Assembly (NCBI GenBank): GCA_035558955.1
Contig: DATMBX010000185.1
Location: 1-11,879, forward strand
DNA: 11,879 nt
Direction of reading: 5' to 3'
From: DASVDE01 sp035558955
GTDB taxonomy: Bacteria; Actinomycetota; Thermoleophilia; Solirubrobacterales; 70-9
The notes below the pieces were generated by a model that saw only the letters and a program-made list of their open reading frames with translations, was not told where the DNA came from and did not search any database. Of this stretch, positions 6,639-11,879 are shown piece by piece. The number at the start of each line of letters is the position of its first letter. The stretch's first letter is position 1. The position numbers and the translations under genes were made by a program.

Positions 6639-7661
6639 GTGTTCGTGCGATGGGACGAACAGAGAGTTGAAAGGGACCCGCGGTTGCCGGGGATCGGGGA
6701 CGGGACGGTCGTGCGGACGTTCGATGCTCCGGAGGCGATGGGGATCAACTTTCATGAGGTTCGCGCCAGATCGGCGCTGAATCGGGTTCCCGGCGGTCGC
6801 TATGGGTTTGGCTGGACGATCAATCCGTATCGAGGTTGCACTCATGCCTGCGTTTTTTGTTTTGCTCGGAGGACCCACACCTTTCTTGACTTCAACGCAG
6901 GCAGGGATTTCGAGCGGGAGATCGTTGTGAAGGTCAATGTGCCCGAGATGCTGCGGGCGGAGTTGGCTCGGCCCAGCTGGAGAGGCGATCTCGTCGCGCT
7001 GGGGACCAATACCGATCCGTACCAGTGGGTCGAGAGCCGGTATCGGATGATGCCGGAGATCCTCGCGGCGTTGGAGGAAGCGGACACGCCCGTCTCAGTG
7101 CTGACCAAGTCGCCGCTGGTGATGCGCGACATCGATCTCTACGAGCGGATGTCGAAGAAGCTGCCGGTCTCGGTCAACCTCTCGGTCCCGACTCTCGACG
7201 AGAAGGCTTGGCGAGCCACAGAGCCGCACACTCCCAGTCCCGCGGCTCGTCTGGATGCGGTTGCAGAATTGCGGCGTCGTGGCATCTCCTCCGGCGTCCT
7301 CATCGCTCCGTTGATGCCGGGCATAAACGACACCCCGGAGCAGGTCCAACCAATAGTGGACCGAGCCCGCGAAGCCGGCGCCACCTTCCTAGGCGGCGTG
7401 GCCCTTCATCTCCGTAACGAAGTAAAGGACGTCTTCTTCGCTTGGCTGGAGGCAAGACGCCCCGACCTGCTCCCTCTCTACGAGAAGCTCTATTCCAACG
7501 GTCGCGCGTACCTCCCAGCTTCAGAGTGCGGTCGGATTACGAGAGTGGTTCGGGGCTGGGGTCGCGGTCGTACACGGGAAAAGCAGCAGGTAAGGGAGGC
7601 GGATATGACAGGAGGAACTGGTGCTTCGGCCAGCGCTCCAACGCAAGCTTCTCTCTTCTGA
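6639..7661 (+). CDS. Rv2578c-family radical SAM protein (spore photoproduct lyase-like)
   Basis: The 340-residue protein carries the radical SAM cluster motif CTHACVFC with Cys67, Cys71 and Cys74, preceded by GWTINPYRGC, which is typical of the SplB-like Rv2578c family. These enzymes bind a [4Fe-4S] cluster and S-adenosylmethionine; the substrate of this branch is not known. GTNTDPYQWVE (about 128-138) and SVLTKSPLVMRDID follow in the barrel. After residue 305 the chain becomes a flexible basic and Gly/Ser/Ala-rich tail ending in QASLF (336-340), a pattern like the sliding-clamp-binding peptide. GTG 6639 is used, with TGAGG 12 bases before it; GTG 6645 would give the more usual start VRWD. 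The gene uses more A/T-ending codons than its neighbours, is bracketed by inverted copies of a palindromic element, and converges on ligC. Lateral acquisition is plausible. Confidence 0.88.
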   Translation: MFVRWDEQRVERDPRLPGIGDGTVVRTFDAPEAMGINFHEVRARSALNRVPGGRYGFGWTINPYRGCTHACVFCFARRTHTFLDFNAGRDFEREIVVKVNVPEMLRAELARPSWRGDLVALGTNTDPYQWVESRYRMMPEILAALEEADTPVSVLTKSPLVMRDIDLYERMSKKLPVSVNLSVPTLDEKAWRATEPHTPSPAARLDAVAELRRRGISSGVLIAPLMPGINDTPEQVQPIVDRAREAGATFLGGVALHLRNEVKDVFFAWLEARRPDLLPLYEKLYSNGRAYLPASECGRITRVVRGWGRGRTREKQQVREADMTGGTGASASAPTQASLF

Positions 7662-7697
7662 GAATGCCTCGACGAGCGAAGCTTGACCGGCGCTTGA

Positions 7698-7796
7698 GAG
7701 GAGGGACGGCGACCCCTCTCGACGGGCGGATACTCAAAGTCGTCGGCCTAATTAGGCCGACGACTTGTCCGGCGAGAGGGGTCGCCGTCCCTCCTT
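7698..7796 (-). repeat. Composite palindromic element, copy B (inverted relative to copy A)
   Basis: An outer stem pairs 7699-7721 with 7773-7795 (23 bp, no mismatch). An inner perfect palindrome of 30 nt occupies 7737-7766. The 15-nt connector at 7722-7736 is the exact reverse complement of the one in copy A, and GTCCGG at 7767-7772 matches its other connector at five of six bases. Arm sequences differ from copy A yet remain paired. It fills the gap between the convergent radical SAM and ligC genes, where it could end both transcripts. Confidence 0.87.
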
Positions 7797-7799
7797 CAC

Positions 7800-8747
7800 C
7801 TACTCGTCCAGCTCGTCAAACGTGCACTCACGAGGATCTTTGTCGTCCCGAAACCTGTGGAAGCGGGCGCCGTGGCGGATTCGGCCCGCTGCCGCGTGGT
7901 CGTAGCCGACTTCGACGACCAGCTCGGGTCGTAGGGCTACCCACTCGAGGTCCCGTCTTCCGGCCCAGCGACTGGGGTCGGCGGTGCCGCTCTCGCCTGT
8001 TTCCAGTGGCGCCAGCAGTGCCCGCATGCCGCGTTTCGCCTCCATGCTGAAGCCGGAGATGTGACCCACCGATCGCAACTCGTCCCCCTCGTAGAGGCCG
8101 AGGATCAGGGAGCCGACCGTGCCCTCCTCTTTGCCCGGGCGCCAACCCATCACCACGCAGTCGATCGTCCGCTCCCGCTTCACCTTCGCCATCCCTCTAC
8201 GTCTGCCCGGCACGTAGGGCGCGTCGAGTTGCTTCGCCATCGTGCCCTCGGTGCTGCGCAGCCATGCCTCCGCTTGCGCGGGGTCGGCGCTCAACTCGCT
8301 CAACTCGATTCGGTCGAGCCGCTTAGCCAGCGCTTCCAGCCGCGCCCGCCGCTCCGACAGAGGCGCGTCCAGCAGCGACTCGTCGTCCTCCGCCAGCAGA
8401 TCGAAGACAATGTAGCTCGCTGGGATCTCTCTCGACAACAGGGTTATCCGCGACTCGGCCGGGTGGATGCGGCTCTGCATCGCGTCGAACTCGATGTTGC
8501 CATCGGCGTCGCGGATCACCAGCTCGCCGTCGAGCACGTAGCGCCCGGTCGGAAAGCCCAGCTCCGGGAAGTAGCGGGAGAGGTTTCTGGCGCCGCGCGA
8601 CTGGATGTAGGAGTCCCCGCCGTCGACGAAGACGATCGCCCGGAAGCCGTCGAGCTTTTGCTCGTAGGCCCACTCCTCGCCGAGTGGCAGGGCTCTGCGC
8701 GTCAGGGCCAGTTGCGGCTTGATCGGCGGCGAGAGAGGAAGGGTCAC
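7800..8747 (-). CDS. ligC: ATP-dependent DNA ligase, LigC type
   Basis: The enzyme seals nicks in DNA by adenylating itself and then the 5' phosphate. All nucleotidyltransferase motifs are visible in its 315 residues: motif I KLDGFR with adenylated Lys31, SRGARNLSRYFPEL (50-63), motif III VLDGELVI (71-78), FDAMQSRIHPAESR (87-100), motif IV EGTMAK (167-172) and motif V KVK (188-190). The OB-fold follows, and the ending resembles mycobacterial LigC (ELVVEVGYDH, ARFHRFRDDKDPRECTFDEL). It has only the ligase domain, without the polymerase or phosphoesterase parts of LigD, and no Ku gene is nearby. It is somewhat shorter than mycobacterial LigC. The GTG start shares one base with the TAG stop of the upstream ABC ATPase (TAGTG), so translation is probably coupled to the transporter operon. 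The family is involved in accessory repair and end joining; its role here is inferred. Confidence 0.92.
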   Translation of the reverse strand: MTLPLSPPIKPQLALTRRALPLGEEWAYEQKLDGFRAIVFVDGGDSYIQSRGARNLSRYFPELGFPTGRYVLDGELVIRDADGNIEFDAMQSRIHPAESRITLLSREIPASYIVFDLLAEDDESLLDAPLSERRARLEALAKRLDRIELSELSADPAQAEAWLRSTEGTMAKQLDAPYVPGRRRGMAKVKRERTIDCVVMGWRPGKEEGTVGSLILGLYEGDELRSVGHISGFSMEAKRGMRALLAPLETGESGTADPSRWAGRRDLEWVALRPELVVEVGYDHAAAGRIRHGARFHRFRDDKDPRECTFDELDE

Positions 8748-10495
8748 TACCCGACAGTTTGCCGACGCGACCGCGCTTCGCGCGGGTCGGGGATCGGCAC
8801 CGCTTCGAGCAGAGCCTGGGTGTAGGGATGCGAGGGGTGCTCACAGACCCGGTCCGCCGGCCCCTCTTCGACGATCTTGCCTCTGTACATCACCGCGATC
8901 CGGTCGGAGACGTGCCGCACGACACCGATGTCGTGGGCGACGAAGACGTAGGAGAGGCCGAAGTCCTCCTGCAGGTCGGCCAGCAGCTCGACGATCTGGG
9001 CCTGGATCGTCACGTCGAGCGCCGAGACCGGCTCGTCGGCGACGACCAGCTTCGGCTCCATCGCCAGCGCCCGGGCGATCCCAATCCTCTGCCGCTGCCC
9101 GCCGGAGAACTCATGCGGGTAGCGGTCGTAGAGCTCGGCCGAGAGCCCGACCCGGCCCAACAATTCCTCGACCCGCTCGCGCGACTGCGGTGAAACGCGT
9201 TTGCCAGTCATTTCATGTCGTATGCGTTGCACCTCATCGGACTCGACGTTTTGAAGGGCCAGGGAGGCGCCGATTATTTGGCCTACTCGCTTGCGGGGGT
9301 TGAGCGAGGAGTAGGGGTCCTGGAAGACGATCTGCAGGTCGCGGCGGATCGGCCGCATCTGGCGCTGGGAGAGGCCGGCGATCTCCTGTCCCTCGAAGCG
9401 GATCGAGCCCGAAGTCGGCTCCAGCAGCCGCAGGATCGCGCGGGCCAGCGTCGACTTCCCGCTGCCGGACTCGCCGACCAGGCCGAGCGTCTCTCCCCTC
9501 CGCACGGTGAGACTGACCCCGTCCACCGCCCGCACCCGATCGACCTCGCGGCCAAATACGCCGTGCTTTACCGGGAAGTGCTTGACCAAGTCGGTCACCT
9601 CAAGCAGCGCCCCCTCGTATGGCGAAACGCGTTTGCCAGCCATTTCATGTCGTATGCGTTGCACCTCGACGAGGGCGGGGGGTCTAGGCGGTGGCGGCCG
9701 ATCGAAGCGGATCACGGCGCCGAGCAGGCTGCGGGTGTAGGGGTCCTTGGGCTCGTAGAAGACCTCGTCGAGCCCGCCCCGCTCGACGATCCGCCCCTCG
9801 TGCATCACCAGCACCCGGTCGGCGATCTCGGCGACGACGCCGAAGTCATGGGTGATCAGGATCGTCGCCAGGTTGCGCTCCCTGTTGAGCCTGGCCAGCA
9901 GGGAGAGGATCTGCGCCTGGATCGTCACGTCGAGCGCCGTCGTCGGCTCGTCGGCGATCAGCACGCTCGGCTCCAGAGCCAGCGCCATCGCGATCATCAC
10001 CCGCTGCTGCTGCCCTCCGGAGAGCTGGTGCGGATAGCTCTCGATTCGTCGCTCGGGCTCGGGGATTTCGACCGCCGTCAGCATTTCGACCGCAAGCGCC
10101 CGCGCGTCGGCGTCGCTCATCCTTCGGTGCGCGCGAATCGCCTCGACGATCTGATACCCGACCCGGTAGACCGGGTTGAGCGAGGTCATCGGGTCCTGGA
10201 AGATCATCGCGATTTCGTCGCCGCGCACCTTCTGCAGATCGGCTTCGCTCGCGTCGACCAGCTCTCCTCCGCGCAGCCGCACCGACCCTTCGATCCGCGA
10301 GTTGGGCGACCGCGTCAAGCCCAGCACGGTCTGCGCGGTGACGCTCTTCCCCGAGCCCGACTCGCCGACGATTGCCAGCACCTCTCCCGGCGCCAGGTCG
10401 AAGGAGACCCCGTCCACCGCTTGCACCAGCCCGCCCTCGGTGGCGAAGCCGACCCGCAGGTCTCGCACCTCGAGCAGCTTGTGCGTGGCGGTCAT
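8747..10495 (-). CDS. Fused dipeptide/oligopeptide-type ABC transporter ATPase (DppD-DppF)
   Basis: This cytoplasmic subunit powers import through the two permeases encoded upstream. It joins two ATPase domains in 582 residues. Domain 1 has Walker A GESGSGKS (44-51), signature LSGGQQQR (158-165), Walker B LIADEP (179-184) and His216. Domain 2 has Walker A GESGSGKS (341-348), signature FSGGQRQR (463-470) and Walker B VVADEP (484-489). FQDP with SLNP follows each Walker A, as usual in the DppD/OppD family. The Cys-containing C-terminal extension common in single DppD and DppF proteins is absent from both halves. Two nearly identical 15-residue segments, VQRIRHEMAGKRVSP (278-292, in the linker) and VQRIRHEMTGKRVSP (422-436, inside domain 2), are not expected in the family. 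The ATG overlaps the dppB-like stop by four bases. The substrate could be peptides, nickel or sugars; no binding protein is in view. Confidence 0.93.
   Translation of the reverse strand: MTATHKLLEVRDLRVGFATEGGLVQAVDGVSFDLAPGEVLAIVGESGSGKSVTAQTVLGLTRSPNSRIEGSVRLRGGELVDASEADLQKVRGDEIAMIFQDPMTSLNPVYRVGYQIVEAIRAHRRMSDADARALAVEMLTAVEIPEPERRIESYPHQLSGGQQQRVMIAMALALEPSVLIADEPTTALDVTIQAQILSLLARLNRERNLATILITHDFGVVAEIADRVLVMHEGRIVERGGLDEVFYEPKDPYTRSLLGAVIRFDRPPPPRPPALVEVQRIRHEMAGKRVSPYEGALLEVTDLVKHFPVKHGVFGREVDRVRAVDGVSLTVRRGETLGLVGESGSGKSTLARAILRLLEPTSGSIRFEGQEIAGLSQRQMRPIRRDLQIVFQDPYSSLNPRKRVGQIIGASLALQNVESDEVQRIRHEMTGKRVSPQSRERVEELLGRVGLSAELYDRYPHEFSGGQRQRIGIARALAMEPKLVVADEPVSALDVTIQAQIVELLADLQEDFGLSYVFVAHDIGVVRHVSDRIAVMYRGKIVEEGPADRVCEHPSHPYTQALLEAVPIPDPREARSRRQTVG
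9189..9235 (-). repeat. In-frame 47-nt repeat, copy 2 (inside ATPase domain 2)
   Basis: This 47-nt segment matches 9621-9667 at 45 positions, and its 44-nt core matches at 43. It is read in the same frame and gives VQRIRHEMTGKRVSP. Family members have only a short loop here, between LALQNVES and the ERVEELL helix before the signature motif. The core is 50% GC, against roughly two thirds around it. The sequence to either side differs from copy 1. Confidence 0.85.
9621..9667 (-). repeat. In-frame 47-nt repeat, copy 1 (in the linker between the ATPase domains)
   Basis: It is the direct-orientation partner of 9189-9235 and encodes VQRIRHEMAGKRVSP, just after the Pro-rich end of ATPase domain 1. 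The only core difference changes Ala286 here to Thr430 in the other copy. Short inverted bases (AACGC near one end, GCGTT near the other, with an internal AAACGCGTTT palindrome) give weak hairpin potential. Confidence 0.85.
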
Positions 10496-11448
10496 TGCGA
10501 ATCCCCGAGCCGGATGCGTGGGTCGAGGTACGCGTAGACGATGTCGACCACGGTGTTGAAGAGGACGACGAAGAAGGCGCCGAACATCGTCACGGCCATG
10601 ATCGGCGGCAGGTCCAGGTCGGAGATCGAGTCGGCCGCGTACTGGCCGACCCCACCCAGGTTGAAGATCGACTCGGTGAGGATCGCGCCGCCGCCGACAA
10701 CGGCGGCGAAATCGAGCCCGAACAGAGTGACGATCGGGATCAGCGAGTTGCGCAAGATGTGCCTGAATCGCACCGCTCGCTCATCCAGCCCCTTGGCCCG
10801 CGCCGTGCGCACGTAGTCCTCGTTCATCGCGTCGAGCATGTTGGAGCGCAGCACGCGGCTGTAGAAGCCGACGAACAGGACCGCCAGCGCCGTCCAGGGA
10901 AGGATCAGGTGGTAGGCCCAGTCGAGCGGGTCCTCGGTCAGCGGCACGTACCCCCCGGACGGGAACAGCGCGACCTTGAACGTGAGGTAGTAGAGGAGGA
11001 TCGAGGCCAGCCAGAAGACCGGCATCGAGATGCCGACCAGCGCCAGGACGGTCAGCGCCCGATCGGTGAGCCTGCCGGCTTTCACCGCCGAGAGATAGCC
11101 GAAGAGGATGCCGAAGAACATCCAGATCGCCGCGGCGCCGGCGCAGAGCGAGAGGGTCGCGGGGATGCCTTCCAGGATCTGCTCGTCGACGTTGAGCTGG
11201 CTCGAATAGGAGATCAGGTCGCCGGTGAAGATCTTCTCCATCGTCTTCAGGTACTGCTCGGGCAGCGGCTCGTCGAAGCCCCACTCCTCGGTGATGTTGG
11301 CGACCAGTTGGGGAGTCGCGTTTTTGCCCGCCATCCGCTGCGCGGGATCGGAGCTGGGGATGACGTTGAAGATCAGGAAGACGATCACCGTGACCGCGAA
11401 CAGCACCATCACCATTCCGGCCAGTCGCCTGGCGACGAAGCGGGCCAT
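10492..11448 (-). CDS. DppB-like ABC transporter permease
   Basis: The 318-residue inner-membrane protein forms half of the transport channel of a peptide/nickel-type importer. An N-terminal membrane segment (about 10-31) leads into a long external loop (about 32-100, with AQRMAGKNATPQLVANITEEWGF), as is typical of DppB and GsiC-type permeases. The binding-protein-dependent transport domain follows, with several further membrane segments. The coupling loop reads DYVRTARAKG (211-220) and RHILRNSLIPI, the EAA-type signature that docks on the ATPase. GGVGQYAADSISDLDLPPI and a C-terminal LDPRIRLG complete the family pattern. Its ATG overlaps the TGA of the upstream permease by one base, and its own TGA overlaps the ATPase start by four, so the genes are almost certainly cotranscribed and coupled. 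Confidence 0.93.
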   Translation of the reverse strand: MARFVARRLAGMVMVLFAVTVIVFLIFNVIPSSDPAQRMAGKNATPQLVANITEEWGFDEPLPEQYLKTMEKIFTGDLISYSSQLNVDEQILEGIPATLSLCAGAAAIWMFFGILFGYLSAVKAGRLTDRALTVLALVGISMPVFWLASILLYYLTFKVALFPSGGYVPLTEDPLDWAYHLILPWTALAVLFVGFYSRVLRSNMLDAMNEDYVRTARAKGLDERAVRFRHILRNSLIPIVTLFGLDFAAVVGGGAILTESIFNLGGVGQYAADSISDLDLPPIMAVTMFGAFFVVLFNTVVDIVYAYLDPRIRLGDSQ

Positions 11449-11879
11449 CAGGCCACTCCCCTCTCCGGCTCGAAGGTGCCGGCGTGGGCCTCCAGCTCCA
11501 CCTTCGATTTCGGGTCGAGCGCCTCGCGCAGCCCGTCGCCGAAGACGTTCAGGGAGAGCACGGTGAGGAGGATCATCGCCCCCGGGGCGATCGTCAGCAG
11601 CGGCGCGCTGTAGATCAGCTCAGAGCCGCTGGAGATCATCGTTCCCCAGGACGAGTTGGGCGGCTGCACCCCGGCGCCGAGGAACGAGAGCGCCGACTCG
11701 AGCAGCATGTTGTTGGCGATGTTGAGGGTGAAGAAGACGATGATCGTCGACCACAGATTGGGCAGCAGCTCGCCGAGCATCACTCGCAGGGGCCCCGCCC
11801 CTCGGGCGACCGCCGCTTCGACGAACTCCTTCTCCCGCAGCGCCAGCACCTCGCCGCGAATCGGCCGCGCCATGTAGGG
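11448..11879 (-). CDS. DppC-like ABC transporter permease, C-terminal part (cut by window edge)
   Basis: Only the last 144 codons are in the window, and the frame stays open to the edge. A Met lies three codons in, but the family is usually about 300 residues and the preceding codons (Pro-Tyr) fit the expected sequence, so that Met is internal. The visible part has the EAA-type coupling loop (EFVEAAVARGAGPLRVMLGELLPN), then SALSFLGAGVQPPNSSWGTMI and two membrane segments ending in NVFGDGLREALDP, all standard for DppC/OppC. It pairs with the DppB-like protein to form the channel. About 20 residues follow the usual ALDP ending. The order dppC then dppB is the reverse of the common one. The substrate-binding protein is not in the window. 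Confidence 0.92.
   Translation of the reverse strand, partial: PYMARPIRGEVLALREKEFVEAAVARGAGPLRVMLGELLPNLWSTIIVFFTLNIANNMLLESALSFLGAGVQPPNSSWGTMISSGSELIYSAPLLTIAPGAMILLTVLSLNVFGDGLREALDPKSKVELEAHAGTFEPERGVA

Noticed and set aside
6487..7796. CRISPR repeats
   Set aside because: There are only two copies, inverted and more than 1 kb apart, with long internal stems and no spacer array.
9192..9202. AAACGCGTTT palindrome as an operator
   Set aside because: It lies inside the coding repeat in both copies, far from any promoter, and is better explained as part of the inserted element.
9215..11613. Long plus-strand open frames antisense to the transporter genes
   Set aside because: They mirror the ABC ATPase and permease genes, whose motifs are unmistakable; the plus-strand translations are His/Asp/Gln-rich shadow sequence.
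11448..11873. A complete 141-residue permease starting at the Met at 11873
   Set aside because: The frame continues to the window edge and the protein matches only the C-terminal half of the DppC family, so it is a partial gene.

Overview
The window is high-GC DNA with long ORFs and frequent GTG starts. LigC-type ATP ligase, an Rv2578c-type radical SAM protein and a cyclase/AAA/TPR regulator all point to an actinobacterium, and the style suggests a deep-branching soil lineage such as Thermoleophilia. That placement is inferred from gene families and was not tested.

Left edge (1-443): the start of a probably frameshifted minus-strand ORF, then the 3' two thirds of a serine tRNA (anticodon CGA) without a recognisable D arm, then a short leader with a hairpin over the Shine-Dalgarno sequence. 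Plus-strand block (444-6486): a 1284-residue cyclase-like/AAA/TPR regulator ending in an SCP2-like domain, followed closely by a double-domain dCTP deaminase, an NTF2/SnoaL-like protein and a YtoQ-family protein. The last three look like one transcription unit with a nucleotide-pool flavour.

Middle (6487-7800): a radical SAM gene of the spore-photoproduct-lyase-like Rv2578c family, visibly less GC-biased than its neighbours. It is bracketed by two copies, in opposite orientation, of a roughly 95-nt composite palindrome. The arms of the two copies differ in sequence but stay self-complementary. The protein ends in QASLF, which resembles a sliding-clamp-binding peptide.

Right block (7800-11879, minus strand): dppC-like permease (cut by the window edge), dppB-like permease, a fused DppD-DppF-type double ATPase, and ligC. 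All junctions overlap by 1-4 bases, so this is a tightly coupled peptide/nickel-type ABC import operon with a DNA ligase at its end.

The most unusual signals are the in-frame 47-nt repeat present twice inside the fused ATPase at non-homologous places (adding VQRIRHEM[A/T]GKRVSP each time), and the paired palindromic elements around the radical SAM gene. No CRISPR array, transposase or integrase is visible.
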